Source: Brevibacillus formosus (GTDB taxonomy: Bacteria > Bacillota > Bacilli > Brevibacillales > Brevibacillaceae). Taken from it: 64,000 nucleotides of DNA. Of the stretch, positions 17,415 through 26,203 are shown one piece after another (the stretch's first letter is position 1; every line of letters begins with the position of its first letter). The stretch covers positions 248,001-312,000 of the forward strand of contig NZ_PXZL01000007.1 of the NCBI RefSeq assembly GCF_003013405.1, given 5' to 3'. The translations under genes and the position numbers were made by a program. Below the pieces are notes generated by a model, which was not told the origin of the DNA, searched no databases, and was given only the letters and a program-made list of their open reading frames with translations.

Positions 17415-18918
17415 GAATGCTTCCTCCCGCCATGATCACGCTGATTTTTTCTTCGGTTGCCTCCAGGCGTGAAAGCTCTCCAGCGATTCGCCCTTTATAC
17501 ATGACCAAAATCCTGTCAGACAAGGCGAGAATTTCGGACAACTCGGACGAGACAAGCAAGATCCCGTCTCCCTGATTGCGCTTTTCGATCAGCGCCTGAT
17601 GGATGTACTCCATGGCACCGATATCCACCCCTCGCGTAGGCTCAGCCGCAATCAAAAACGGGGTTTCCTGTCCCAGCTCCCTTGCTACGATCAGCTTTTG
17701 CAAATTTCCACCTGACAGATTCCCTGCCAGCTCCTGCAATTGTCGGGAGCCTGTCTTGATGGCAAACTGCTCCACCCAGCCTTTTACGACTTGGCGGAAT
17801 TTCTCCCGTAAAACGACGCCGCGGCGGTTGTAAGCAGGCTTTCGCTGATAGCCCATCAACGCATTTTCCTCGACGCTTGAGAGTTTGGCCGCTCCCCACA
17901 GGTAGCGATCCTCCGGAATATGCGCCAAGCCGGCATCCCGAATGGTGGCTACTGATTTGTTCGTCACGTCATTCCCGCCCAAACGCACCGTACCCTCCTG
18001 TGCCGTTCGCAAACCGCTGATGGCTTGCAGCAGCTCAGATTGTCCATTCCCGGACACACCTGCGATTCCTACGATTTCCCCGTGGTGCACTGTAAAGCTG
18101 ACTTGATCGAGCAGTGTCTGCTTTTCTCGAACCGTGAGATTCTCCACCTGCAACAAGGGGCCTTTATCCAGAGGAACTCGCTCAGCTAGCTCCTGCAATT
18201 CACGTCCAACCATCAGTCTGGCTAAATCGTCCGTATTGGTTTCTGTACGGGAAACCGTTCCCGTCACTTTGCCTCCGCGCAGTACCGTAATACGATCAGC
18301 TACCTCCATGACTTCCTGCAACTTATGTGTAATCAGAATGACGCTCTTGCCACTCTCTGCCAGGTTTCGAATCGTTTGCAGCAGGTCGCGTACCTCCAGC
18401 GGGGTAAGGACAGCGGTCGGCTCGTCCAACACGATAATATCCGCTCCCTGGTAAAGGACCTTCAGAATTTCGACCCGTTGCTGTTCCCCAATCGAGCAAT
18501 TCGCTACCTTGGCCTGCGGATGAATCGGAATGCGATACTGCTCACTTAGCGCCCTCACCTTGTCCTCCGCGTCCTTTCTTTTGAAAAAACCCGCTTGCTT
18601 CGGCTCGTATCCGATCACTATATTTTCAGTCACACTGAATTCACCGAAGAGCATAAAATGCTGGTGAACCATCCCGATTCCATTTCGAATCGCATCCTCT
18701 GGTCCCCGAAAAACAACTGGCTTGCCATTTAACACGATCTCTCCCGACGTCGGCTGCTCCATCCCGTACAGCATCCGCATCAGTGTCGTTTTGCCCGCTC
18801 CATTTTCCCCGACAATCGCATGGACTTCTCCTGCTGCCAGTGAGAACGACACCTTGTCGTTGGCGGTAAAATCTCCGTACTTCTTGGTCATGCCCCTCAT
18901 TTCCAAGCGATCGGTCAT
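17389..18918 (-). CDS. Nucleoside ABC transporter ATPase with two ABC domains (NupO/YufO-like)
   Basis: 509 residues with tandem ATPase modules, as in RbsA and YufO. First module: Walker A GENGAGKTT, signature CSIGEQQRVEILK, Walker B DIIVLDEPTAVLTP. Second module from about residue 255: degenerate Walker A GVSGNGQSELL, signature LSGGNLQKLIVARE, EPTRGVDIGA. ATG 18918 follows GAGGGAGTGGGA; the in-frame GTG six bases earlier is less likely. It energises the two permeases encoded downstream and is separated from the binding-protein gene by a hairpin that may balance expression. Confidence 0.93.
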   Translation of the reverse strand: MTDRLEMRGMTKKYGDFTANDKVSFSLAAGEVHAIVGENGAGKTTLMRMLYGMEQPTSGEIVLNGKPVVFRGPEDAIRNGIGMVHQHFMLFGEFSVTENIVIGYEPKQAGFFKRKDAEDKVRALSEQYRIPIHPQAKVANCSIGEQQRVEILKVLYQGADIIVLDEPTAVLTPLEVRDLLQTIRNLAESGKSVILITHKLQEVMEVADRITVLRGGKVTGTVSRTETNTDDLARLMVGRELQELAERVPLDKGPLLQVENLTVREKQTLLDQVSFTVHHGEIVGIAGVSGNGQSELLQAISGLRTAQEGTVRLGGNDVTNKSVATIRDAGLAHIPEDRYLWGAAKLSSVEENALMGYQRKPAYNRRGVVLREKFRQVVKGWVEQFAIKTGSRQLQELAGNLSGGNLQKLIVARELGQETPFLIAAEPTRGVDIGAMEYIHQALIEKRNQGDGILLVSSELSEILALSDRILVMYKGRIAGELSRLEATEEKISVIMAGGSIHGSNQRAI

Positions 18919-18960
18919 TCCCACTCCCTCATTTCTGTACGTCCTTTTATGAAAATGGAA

Positions 18961-18986
18961 GACCGACTACACAGCCGTAGTCGGTC
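18961..18986 (-). terminator. Intercistronic hairpin between binding protein and ATPase genes
   Basis: Perfect 10-bp stem GACCGACTAC/GTAGTCGGTC with a 6-base loop, followed by only a weak T-rich stretch. Such hairpins often protect the binding-protein mRNA and partially terminate, which would make the binding protein more abundant than the membrane parts. Confidence 0.6.
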
Positions 18987-19024
18987 ACATCCATCACTGT
19001 GCACAAGCTTTTTGACGTGCGTGT

Positions 19025-20053
19025 TTAGAATTTATCTGGTACTTGGCGAGTTCCCGCTACAATCTCATCGCTGATCGCTTTCACTTTATCGACAACCTCT
19101 TGTCCAATAAAGGCGTTCAGTGGCGTTTTGCTTTCGTGCGTGACATAAGTTACGCCAACACCTTTTTCCTTCAAGCCGTACGCCACAACACCTGGTTTGA
19201 ACGTTCCTTCTACAAAGGTCTTCACGGTTTCATAAGCTGCCGCATCAGTTCCTTTCAATTGGGACAAAACAATATGCTCTGGATCAATCGTCGTACGGTC
19301 AACATCCTGACCTGCTGTGAAGAAGCCTTTTTCCTTCGCCGCTTCGAAAACGCCGAGGTCGCCTACTGCTGCTGCACCGTTAATGAAGTCAGCGCCTTTG
19401 GAAGCTTGGAGCAAAGCCAACTCCTTCGCTTTTGCCGGGTCAGTGAAGCTTCCCACATAGTTGACCATCAGTTCTGCTTTTGGATTTGTCGCTTTCAAGC
19501 CCTCTTCGAAGCCAACTGTCCATTTTTTCAACTGCGGAATATCAAGAGCGACAACCATACCTACTTTGTTCGTTTTCGTTGCCAAACCTGCTGCAGCTCC
19601 CACTAGGTAAGCCGCTTCCTGCTCGCGGAAGGTAACACTGCGTACGTTTGGCAAATCCACTACGGTATCAATAATCGCAAAATTACGGTCAGGATTTTCG
19701 GTAGCTACTTTTTTCAATGCATCCTCTGAAGTAAAGGAAGAAGTGATGATCAAATCATAATTTTCTGCAACAGCCACACGCAGATTTTCCTCAATCGCTC
19801 CATGATCGGTAGATTCGATCGTTTTCACGTCTGCGCCCAGCTCTTGTGCAGCTTTCTTCGCACCCTCATCCATTTGTTGGAAGAACGGATTCACACCGAT
19901 TTTCTCAGGCAAAATCAAGGCAATTCGTTTTTTTGCCGCGCCCTCTTGTCCTGCTGCTTGTCCTCCTGGCTGATCTGCAGGTGTGCTTGTGCCAGTCGAA
20001 CACCCTGTTGCCAATACTGCGAATGTCGTTAATGCCAGCAATAACTTCTTCAT
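19025..20053 (-). CDS. BMP-family nucleoside-binding lipoprotein (BmpA/NupN-like)
   Basis: 342-residue substrate-binding lipoprotein: signal MKKLLLALTTFAVLATGC with lipobox LATGC, then a Gln/Ala-rich linker. The Med/BMP domain begins KKRIALILPEKIGVNPFFQQ and contains NYDLIITSSFTSEDAL and TKTNKVGMVVALDIPQL. BMP proteins characterised so far bind purine or pyrimidine nucleosides. It is the first gene behind a SAM-I riboswitch, which points toward a sulfur-containing nucleoside such as methylthioadenosine; this is inference from regulation only. Confidence 0.92.
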   Translation of the reverse strand: MKKLLLALTTFAVLATGCSTGTSTPADQPGGQAAGQEGAAKKRIALILPEKIGVNPFFQQMDEGAKKAAQELGADVKTIESTDHGAIEENLRVAVAENYDLIITSSFTSEDALKKVATENPDRNFAIIDTVVDLPNVRSVTFREQEAAYLVGAAAGLATKTNKVGMVVALDIPQLKKWTVGFEEGLKATNPKAELMVNYVGSFTDPAKAKELALLQASKGADFINGAAAVGDLGVFEAAKEKGFFTAGQDVDRTTIDPEHIVLSQLKGTDAAAYETVKTFVEGTFKPGVVAYGLKEKGVGVTYVTHESKTPLNAFIGQEVVDKVKAISDEIVAGTRQVPDKF

Positions 20054-20200
20054 GATGTATCTCTCCCTATCCGAACTTTTTCTTTATCCTATTAGGTAAT
20101 GTACGGCTTTTTACCTATATTTTCAATACTATTTACGAATATTCTCTTATAAAATTATTTTATCGTTCGTCTATTACCTCCTCCCTTTTACAAATACAAC

Positions 20201-20227
20201 AAAAAAACTCTCCCCGGAGGAAGAGTT
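20201..20227 (-). terminator. Terminator of the SAM-I riboswitch
   Basis: AACTCTTCC/GGGGAGAGTT hairpin followed by TTTTTTTG on the minus strand. Its 5-prime arm CTCTTCCTC is fully complementary to GAGGAAGAG just after the aptamer, giving a 9-bp antiterminator that shares bases with riboswitch helix P1. Confidence 0.88.
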
Positions 20228-20248
20228 TGCGTACGAAGCCGTTCTCTT

Positions 20249-20369
20249 CCTCATCTGTCAAAACCATGGTACAGGTTTTGCAGGAATTGGCACCTTTCTG
20301 TTCATGCATAGACATGATCAGTGGTTGCCGGGCATCATCGGGCCAGTCCCTCCGCCGCTCTTGATAAGG
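20249..20369 (-). promoter_or_regulatory. SAM-I riboswitch (S-box)
   Basis: Minus-strand sequence CCTTATCAAGAG, then GGAGGGACTGGCCCGATGA, CCCGGCAACC, GGTGCCAATTCCTGC and a closing GATGAGG reproduce the S-box consensus in full order. P1 is CCTTATC/GATGAGG. With the downstream antiterminator and terminator this is a standard SAM-OFF transcriptional switch, so the bmp-type transporter operon should be expressed when S-adenosylmethionine is low. A short open reading frame with CxxC motifs that spans it is a by-product of the RNA. Confidence 0.95.
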
Positions 20370-20400
20370 TAGGTGAATATATTTAGTTACAATGGAATTC

Positions 20401-20428
20401 ATTCTAGCAGAACGGTTCAAAAATGCAA
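20401..20428 (-). promoter_or_regulatory. Candidate sigma-A promoter of the SAM-riboswitch operon
   Basis: Minus strand TTGCAT (-35), 16-base spacer, TAGAAT (-10), placing the transcript start about 25 bases before riboswitch helix P1. Confidence 0.5.
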
Positions 20429-20470
20429 TTCTTTTTTCTCAATTCCAAACACTTCTAAAAGTGAATAAAA

Positions 20471-20636
20471 GTTTAAAAAGTCGTCTTTTCAGCACCGTGA
20501 AATTGGCGAGAACCTGAAGAAGGAGGTGCGGAATGTAGGGGACCTACATGGGCACCGGACTTCGAAGGTGAACGTCAATTTCGATGCCGAATCAGCTTTC
20601 AGAACTACTTCGTGATCAAAAGACGACTTTTTAAAC
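20471..20636. repeat. 166-bp long-hairpin element with 19-bp perfect terminal inverted repeats
   Basis: Arms GTTTAAAAAGTCGTCTTTT (20471-20489) and its exact complement (20618-20636). The interior folds in register: GAAATTGgCG with CGtCAATTTC, ACCTGAAG with CTTCgaAGGT, GGTGC with GCACC, and an apical ATGTAGG/CCTACAT hairpin. No protein is encoded. It begins 5 bases beyond the stop of the chemoreceptor gene and reads as a MITE-like repeat or a structured RNA. Confidence 0.75.
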
Positions 20637-20641
20637 AACCT

Positions 20642-22117
20642 CTAATTTACGTGAAAGGTTTGCTGGAGGCGATGCGACAACGTATTCAGCTCGCCCAGCT
20701 CTTCCGTAATCTCACGCACTTTTTGATGCTGGTTTTCTGCTGTCGCAAAGAGCTCTTCTAGGTTGGCTACCGATTCCTCGGTTACCGCTGTAATCGTCGA
20801 CATCTCAATGGCAACTTCGCCGGAACGCACTTTTACCCGGTCCATGCTGGAGCTTACTTGATCAGCTGCTTCCAGGAAGGCCATCATCCCGGCACGCACG
20901 GCTTCAATGGAGGCCACTGTTTTTACTGCCAGCTCTTGGCCTTTTGCAACAGACACTTCCCCATTGCTCATATGCTGCACCGCATTCTCACTTTCCTGGT
21001 GGAGTGACTTGAGAATGTCGGTAATTTCCTGCGTAGCTGTCGCGCTTTGTTCTGCCAGCTTGCGTACCTCATCCGCTACAACAGCAAATCCCCGTCCATG
21101 CTCGCCTGCACGAGCCGATTCAATCGCTGCATTCAGTGCCAAGAGATTTGTTTGTGTCGCGATCTGATTAATTGCGCCGACAATTTCCTCTACACGATTG
21201 GCCTGCCGATTAAGCTGGTGAATCGTAGAGGCTGCTACATTGACTGCCTGCACAATTTGCTCCATCTGCGAGGACAGCTCGTTCATCATCTGAACGCTCT
21301 CTGTCAGACGACGGTTGTTTTGTTGCGATTCTGTTTTCATTGCATTGGTCTGTGTAGTGACTGCCTCGATTTCCTGATCGATGGATTGAACCTCTTCTTC
21401 GATCTTTACCGTAGAATTCGCCTGCGATTCCATACCGACGGCGACTTCCTTGAAGGCTACCATCATTTCATCTGTATTGCGCTTCGTACCTTCCGCATGC
21501 TCATGTACATGATCGCTTGTACGATCCAATTGCTCCGTCATTTCCTGGATGTTCAAAAGCATTTCTCCCAGACGGCGCTCCTTCTCTTCTGCTTCCTGCC
21601 TTGCGTCGTGCGCTTTTTGCAGGGAGGCTTGTCCGGCGAGACACAGATACGTTACGGCTCCCATCATCATGAGAATCGCTACGATACGGACACCCAGATT
21701 GAGCTCCGAAAAATCACCATTGAAAATCTCATAGGTTCCCGTATAAAACCCGACAACGGTGACGATGATTTGGGCAATTCCCGCTGTTACGACCAGCTTC
21801 CAGTCCAAATAGGCTGCCAAAAAGCCCATGACGATGAAGGCGAGAAACGAAACCTCTTGATAAGTGGTAAAGTGATCGAATGAAATCGCATAAAACATGA
21901 GTCCGATTGCTACCAGATAACGAATCACAAGACTATCTTTGCGAATGAAATAATACGGCGAAACAATTAAAGTGACCAGCAATCCCAAGGACGTCACTTT
22001 CCAGAAATTCACATCCACTTGGTAGGCAATGAGTCCCGCCATCCACAAATGATTCCATAGGATAAAAATCATAAAGCCTTCTTTGTCAGTCAAGGTATTG
22101 CGAATCAATTGAATCAT
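20642..22117 (-). CDS. Membrane-bound methyl-accepting chemotaxis-type receptor without extracellular domain
   Basis: 491 residues from ATG 22117, behind AAGGGGGG. The first about 160 residues form five to six membrane helices with almost no extracellular loop; the rest is a cytoplasmic MCP signalling domain with [27 protein letters not shown] split by the usual tip, then [20 protein letters not shown] is not evident. Such receptors may sense membrane state or small permeant compounds. Upstream in-frame codons would extend the protein by 43 residues but lack a ribosome site. Confidence 0.9.
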   Translation of the reverse strand: MIQLIRNTLTDKEGFMIFILWNHLWMAGLIAYQVDVNFWKVTSLGLLVTLIVSPYYFIRKDSLVIRYLVAIGLMFYAISFDHFTTYQEVSFLAFIVMGFLAAYLDWKLVVTAGIAQIIVTVVGFYTGTYEIFNGDFSELNLGVRIVAILMMMGAVTYLCLAGQASLQKAHDARQEAEEKERRLGEMLLNIQEMTEQLDRTSDHVHEHAEGTKRNTDEMMVAFKEVAVGMESQANSTVKIEEEVQSIDQEIEAVTTQTNAMKTESQQNNRRLTESVQMMNELSSQMEQIVQAVNVAASTIHQLNRQANRVEEIVGAINQIATQTNLLALNAAIESARAGEHGRGFAVVADEVRKLAEQSATATQEITDILKSLHQESENAVQHMSNGEVSVAKGQELAVKTVASIEAVRAGMMAFLEAADQVSSSMDRVKVRSGEVAIEMSTITAVTEESVANLEELFATAENQHQKVREITEELGELNTLSHRLQQTFHVN

Positions 22118-22271
22118 AATTGCCCCCCTTTTCCTTTTACTTATGTATCGGATTCTTTCCCCATTATATAGCCAAACCTTTGCCAAATTTGTGAAAAAAG
22201 TGAGAACAGCCAAAAACAATTTCGAATAGGCTATTACACAACCCACACGTACAGGAGGTAAACGGAGAAAA

Positions 22272-22889
22272 GTGGAACTTAATCAATTGCCAGCTACCGT
22301 GCTGACACGGACGATTAGCCGTCCGAACACCACGATTTACTATCCGCAATTGGCGGGATTAGCCAACCAGCAAGCGGAAAAAGATATCAACCGGGCGATT
22401 TATCAAACGGTTCAAGGCTTGATTCACGAGCAACAACGGGTCCAGGTACCGGGAAATACAGAAATGCAAGGAAGCTACGAGATCAAGACAAACGAACGCG
22501 GTATTTTCAGCGTCGTGTTGAGCAACTACGCCTACACACCGCAAATGGCTCACGGCATGACCTTTCTCGGGTCGATCACCGCTGATATCCAAACAGGCAA
22601 GCTGTATACGCTGCGTGAATTATTCAAGCCAGGAAGCGATTACGTCAGGGTGATTTCCGAAAACATCAAGCGTCAAATCAAAGAAAGAAGCATCCCCACA
22701 CTCAATGGCTTTACTTCGATTAAGCCCGATCAAGATTATTACCTCGCCGACAAAGCACTGGTCATCTACTTCCAGTTGTACGAAATTACGCCTTACTACG
22801 TCGGTTTCCCCATGTTCCCCATTTCGGTCTATGAACTGGAGCCGCTTATCAATGAAAAAGGACCACTGAGCATCTTGTCCGCAGATTAA
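22272..22889 (+). CDS. DUF3298/DUF4163-type domain protein (RsiV-like fold)
   Basis: 205 residues starting with GTG behind AGGAGGTAAACGGAG. The pattern [20 protein letters not shown] then [34 protein letters not shown] and [12 protein letters not shown] is that of the DUF4163-DUF3298 pair, which forms the lysozyme-binding part of anti-sigma RsiV and also occurs alone. No signal peptide or membrane helix is seen, which is unusual for the family; function unknown. Divergent from the chemoreceptor gene. Confidence 0.75.
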   Translation: MELNQLPATVLTRTISRPNTTIYYPQLAGLANQQAEKDINRAIYQTVQGLIHEQQRVQVPGNTEMQGSYEIKTNERGIFSVVLSNYAYTPQMAHGMTFLGSITADIQTGKLYTLRELFKPGSDYVRVISENIKRQIKERSIPTLNGFTSIKPDQDYYLADKALVIYFQLYEITPYYVGFPMFPISVYELEPLINEKGPLSILSAD

Positions 22890-22915
22890 TGCACTGTATC
22901 GCCATATTTTTCAGC

Positions 22916-22948
22916 CAGGTGAGTGTCTTCTTCCATGACACTCGCCTG
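22916..22948 (+). terminator. Terminator-like hairpin after the DUF3298 gene
   Basis: CAGGTGAGTGTC/GACACTCGCCTG, 12 bp with one G-T pair, followed by a T-rich but interrupted tail. Confidence 0.6.
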
Positions 22949-23095
22949 ATTCTATTTGTGTCAGAAAATCCATTATTTCGCCATCGAATAAACGTTTACT
23001 TATATGTCCGAAACTGCTAGTATGTTAGTGTACATATTTACTTAAGCAATAAAGTGTACGATATATCGGACCAGCTTTCCTGGAGGTATATACTC

Positions 23096-23509
23096 ATGCA
23101 ATATTATGGACATCGAATTAGCCAAACCGCAAGAATATTCAGTAAAACATTGAATGTGACTATGGCTCCCATGGGATTATACAGCTCGCAATGGGGTATT
23201 ATCCTTTGCTTGCATTATCGTGAATCGCTCACCCAGGTTCAATTGAGTAACTACCTGAATGTTGAAGCGCCGACGATTACCCGGACACTCACCCGTTTGG
23301 AAGAGATGGGCTGGATTATTCGCTCAGAGGGTGATGACAAGCGTGAGCGCTATGTGTCCTTGTCTCCGCAAGCAATCGAACGGTTCCCGGAATGGCTGGA
23401 GGCTGCCAAAGAGCAAGAAGAGCTGGCACTCCGCGGCCTTGACGAAGCAGAACTCGCTATCTTTAACCGCGTATTGAAGAAAATGAACGATAATTTACAG
23501 CCTTCGTAA
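23096..23509 (+). CDS. MarR-family transcriptional regulator
   Basis: 137 residues from ATG 23096, nine bases after TGGAGG. Winged helix: QWGIILCLHYRESLTQVQLSNYLNVEAPTITRTLTRLEEMGW is the helix-turn-helix, and EGDDKRERYVSLSPQA the wing. Flanking helices would form the dimer interface. Upstream DNA holds repeated TGTAC motifs and a palindrome ATAAACGTTTAC that could be autoregulatory sites. The target genes are unknown; the neighbours do not form an obvious efflux operon. Confidence 0.9.
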   Translation: MQYYGHRISQTARIFSKTLNVTMAPMGLYSSQWGIILCLHYRESLTQVQLSNYLNVEAPTITRTLTRLEEMGWIIRSEGDDKRERYVSLSPQAIERFPEWLEAAKEQEELALRGLDEAELAIFNRVLKKMNDNLQPS

Positions 23510-23514
23510 CAAGT

Positions 23515-23558
23515 AAAAAATGACTTCGCCCAAAAGCAGTTTGGTGAAGTCATTTTTT
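23515..23558. terminator. Bidirectional terminator
   Basis: AAAAAATGACTTCgCC pairs with GGtGAAGTCATTTTTT between the convergent MarR gene and a small membrane-protein gene. Confidence 0.88.
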
Positions 23559-23559
23559 G

Positions 23560-23835
23560 TTAGCCATTCTTTCTTGTGCTATGGATGATGGTGTTGAGCT
23601 CTTGTTCCAATTGAATCAGTTCAAGCTGTATCTGTTGCTTTTGCAATTGTTTTTTCTGTTGCACCACCTGTTTTTTCAAATCATTTGATTCTTTGTCATT
23701 TGCTTCGTTCGATGTAGAAGTATCCGGGTCCGGTTCCACCTGACCAGTCGAGCCAATGGCAGCAAGGAAGGCACCTAGAACTGCGATCCACCCGCCTACT
23801 GCTACCAGCTCATTCGCCAGATTTTTGTCGATCAT
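23560..23835 (-). CDS. Small membrane protein with coiled-coil tail
   Basis: 91 residues: one membrane helix (VAVGGWIAVLGAFLAAIGS, about 11-29) followed by an acidic/Ser-Thr linker and a Lys/Gln-rich coiled coil (KKQVVQQKKQLQKQQIQLEL). Not recognised as a known family. Its start lies inside the end of the upstream gene (26-base overlap), so the two are translationally linked. The build resembles small phage or spore-associated membrane proteins, but nothing decides this. Confidence 0.65.
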   Translation of the reverse strand: MIDKNLANELVAVGGWIAVLGAFLAAIGSTGQVEPDPDTSTSNEANDKESNDLKKQVVQQKKQLQKQQIQLELIQLEQELNTIIHSTRKNG

Positions 23836-24142
23836 CCTTCTTCCCTCCGTTTTTGGATGGCTTCTCCTGCAAGTTTTTCTTTATATCTTGAACACTGTCG
23901 CGTAGTTGGGCAATTTGCTCTTCAATTCGTTTGAATTGCTTATCTTCATCGTCGTCATTGCCATTCTTGTTCTTCCCATTGACTTGCTTGTTTAATTGAA
24001 TGAGGGGCTGTATCAACTTTTCATTGTCGCAGGCAGGCTTTTGACTTAATCTGGTTGTTTTATCAATGGCGAGTATGACAAAACCAATGGAAATAATCCA
24101 AAGTGCAATTACAGCGGTATCGTCATCATCACAAAAAAACAT
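23810..24142 (-). CDS. Small membrane protein, acidic coiled-coil type
   Basis: 110 residues from ATG 24142 with GGAGG six bases upstream. MFFCDDDDTAVIAL opens into a single helix (AVIALWIISIGFVILAI), then a basic/Asn-rich linker and a heptad-like segment (QFKRIEEQIAQLRDSVQDIKKNL). Family unknown. Overlaps the following gene by 26 bases; the two share the layout helix plus coiled coil and may form a complex. Confidence 0.65.
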   Translation of the reverse strand: MFFCDDDDTAVIALWIISIGFVILAIDKTTRLSQKPACDNEKLIQPLIQLNKQVNGKNKNGNDDDEDKQFKRIEEQIAQLRDSVQDIKKNLQEKPSKNGGKKDDRQKSGE

Positions 24143-24260
24143 AGATACCTCCATGCCAATAAAAAGTCATGGTTTGATTATTGGCCCTTCTATACAATAC
24201 GCTTCTGCCTAATTCCTCGTGACATCGGGACCATCACTTTCCTGATGTTGTTTTGTCATG

Positions 24261-24305
24261 AAAAAAGGCTCCCCGCCAAGCACAAGCGTGCCCAGCAAGA
24301 AGCCT
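24261..24305 (-). terminator. Terminator of the flavoprotein gene
   Basis: Long imperfect stem AGGCTtCTTGCtGGGC...GGCGGGGAGCCT followed by TTTTTTC on the minus strand. Confidence 0.8.
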
Positions 24306-24325
24306 ATTGGTTATGAACGTATTCC

Positions 24326-25759
24326 TTATTGCATGCGTTTCGCGATATTGCGAGCCATCCAGACCCCAGCAGCTCCAGCCTGAGCCAGACCACGTGTAAT
24401 TCCGGCACCATCCCCGCCACAGAACAATCCCTTGATTTCTGTTTCGAATTCCTCAGTCAGTTTTGGACGAGCCGAGTAGAATTTCGCTTCCACTCCGTAG
24501 AATAAGGTATGCTCGGAAGCAATTCCCGGCGTTACCTTGTCCAGTGCTTCCACCATCTCGATCAAACTTTTCATCGTATTGTAAGGCAACACGAGTCCCA
24601 AATCACCCGGTACCGCTTCCTTCAGAGTAGGCTCCAGGAAGCCTTCCTTAATACGCGACTCTGTAGAACGGCGACCGCGCAAGATATCGCCGTACTTTTG
24701 CACGATGACCCCACCGTTAGACAGATCATTTGCCCGCTTGCAAATTTCTCTCGCGTACTCATTCGGCTTGTCAAACGGCTCTGTAAACGTATGAGATACC
24801 AGGAGCGCAAAGTTCGTATTCATCGAGCCCAGCGCTGGGTCTTTGTAAGAGTGCCCGTTTGCCGCCATCACTCCACTGTGGTTTTCCACGACTACGTGAC
24901 CGGATGGATTGCTGCAAAACGTCCGTACACGCGTTCCGACAGATGTATTGAAAATGAATTTTCCCTCGTACAGGTGCTCATTGATTTCGCGCATGACGAC
25001 ATCGGACGTTTCCACACGCACGCCTACGTCGACTTGATTGTTGTACATTTTCAGGCGGCGCTTTTTCAGGATATCCGTCAACCATGCGGAGCCATCGCGT
25101 CCTGGTCCGATTACCACGTAATCAGCTTCATACTCTTGTCCGTTTTTCAAGATCACACCTTTTACCTGATGTCCGTCTGCTTCTTTCACCGTAACGATGT
25201 CCTCAACCTCTGTCTTGAACATCATGTCGATATGCTTCTTCAAATGCTCGAAGATCGACTGGAGAATCTCCAGGTTTTGCTCCGTTCCCAAGTGACGCAC
25301 CTGCGCCCGCAACAGCTTGAGTCCAGCTGCATAGCCGCGCTGCTCGATGCTCTTGATCGTCTCTGTGGTCGGGTCCGTAATCGATTGAGTAGCCCCATGC
25401 TCCAAATTGATTTCATCTACGTATTTGATCAGCCCAAGTACAGTCGAAGGGCTGAGATAGTCTGTCATCCAACCGCCAAATTCGGTGGTGATGTTAAATT
25501 TGCCATCGCTATAGGCGCCTGCTCCACCAAAACCACTGGTAATCGAACAGGCCGGCAAACAGCCTGCGAATTCTTTTTTTCCTGCTGGCGGCGGGCAGAG
25601 CTTGATCTTTTCCTCCAAGATCGGACAGCGTCTGCTATAGATGTCATGCCCTTTATCAATCAACAGCACCTTGGCATTCGGTGCTTTTCGCATTATCTCG
25701 TAGCATGTAAAAATCCCTGCTGGTCCTGCTCCTACAACGATCACATCATACTTATTCAT
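24326..25759 (-). CDS. Uncharacterised FAD-dependent dehydrogenase (COG2509 type)
   Basis: 477 residues. N-terminal Rossmann motif VIVVGAGPAGIFTCYEI (residues about 6-22) binds FAD; CLPACSITSGFGGAGAYSDGK near 68-88 and the C-terminal GLFCGGDGAGITRGLAQAGAAGVWMA, the second flavin contact, are characteristic of the NAD(FAD)-utilising dehydrogenase group COG2509. Substrate unknown. It stands alone behind a guanine-type riboswitch and terminator, which links it to purine supply rather than to general redox metabolism. GGGAGGGAACGAC precedes the ATG. Confidence 0.85.
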   Translation of the reverse strand: MNKYDVIVVGAGPAGIFTCYEIMRKAPNAKVLLIDKGHDIYSRRCPILEEKIKLCPPPAGKKEFAGCLPACSITSGFGGAGAYSDGKFNITTEFGGWMTDYLSPSTVLGLIKYVDEINLEHGATQSITDPTTETIKSIEQRGYAAGLKLLRAQVRHLGTEQNLEILQSIFEHLKKHIDMMFKTEVEDIVTVKEADGHQVKGVILKNGQEYEADYVVIGPGRDGSAWLTDILKKRRLKMYNNQVDVGVRVETSDVVMREINEHLYEGKFIFNTSVGTRVRTFCSNPSGHVVVENHSGVMAANGHSYKDPALGSMNTNFALLVSHTFTEPFDKPNEYAREICKRANDLSNGGVIVQKYGDILRGRRSTESRIKEGFLEPTLKEAVPGDLGLVLPYNTMKSLIEMVEALDKVTPGIASEHTLFYGVEAKFYSARPKLTEEFETEIKGLFCGGDGAGITRGLAQAGAAGVWMARNIAKRMQ

Positions 25760-25782
25760 GTCGTTCCCTCCCCGAAAAAATG

Positions 25783-25844
25783 AAAAAAATTCCCGGCCGA
25801 CGAATAGGGTATACCAAAACTGCCCTATTCGTAGCCGGGAATTT
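25783..25844 (-). terminator. Terminator of the purine riboswitch
   Basis: AATTCCCGGCtACGAATAGGG pairs with CCCTATTCGTcGGCCGGGAATT around a 12-base loop, then TTTTTTC on the minus strand. Its 5-prime arm contains the 3-prime strand of riboswitch helices P3 and P1, so ligand binding and termination are coupled. Confidence 0.9.
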
Positions 25845-25892
25845 ACGGTTCCCTGTAGAGACCCTCAAACCATATTTCTGAGGATATACGAA
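25828..25892 (-). promoter_or_regulatory. Guanine-class purine riboswitch
   Basis: Minus strand TTCGTATATCC, AATATGG, GGGTCTCTAC, GGAACCGTAAATTCC and GGCTACGAA are the purine-riboswitch consensus, with P1 TTCGTA/TACGAA. The discriminator before TACGAA is C (GGCTAC), the guanine/hypoxanthine form, not U as in adenine switches. Genetic OFF arrangement ahead of a lone flavoprotein gene. Confidence 0.94.
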
Positions 25893-26203
25893 TACAAATT
25901 ACTATTTCATTCGTCAAGCCTGTGTTGTTCTTCACAACAATATGTATAGTAGCTTATAAGCTGAATCAAGTCAACCGAAAACAGTCCATTTATTCGCCTT
26001 TTAAAGTTAATTTTATTGTTAACATACCTTTACAATCAATAATTACCACAAAACACGAACATTCAAAAACGAACATTCGCGTTTTCTGTACATGACGCTC
26101 ATCTGCTCAGGAAGGAATCGATTACAAATGGGTAGAATAGAGAGAATTTTAAGAAATATTTCACATGATCTTTATTTCTCTTAAAAAAGGATGAGGCCTG
26201 TAC

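Noticed and set aside
20160..20420. 86-codon frame with CxxC-like pairs, looking like a small zinc-binding protein
   Set aside because: The same bases form a complete SAM-I riboswitch and its terminator, and no ribosome site precedes any start codon.
22980..23090. AAACGTTT palindrome and repeated TGTAC as MarR operators
   Set aside because: Plausible position, but the motifs are short and AT-rich, so not listed as sites.
24509..25783. 424-codon plus-strand frame opposite the flavoprotein gene
   Set aside because: Antisense shadow; the minus strand has clear FAD motifs, a riboswitch and a terminator.
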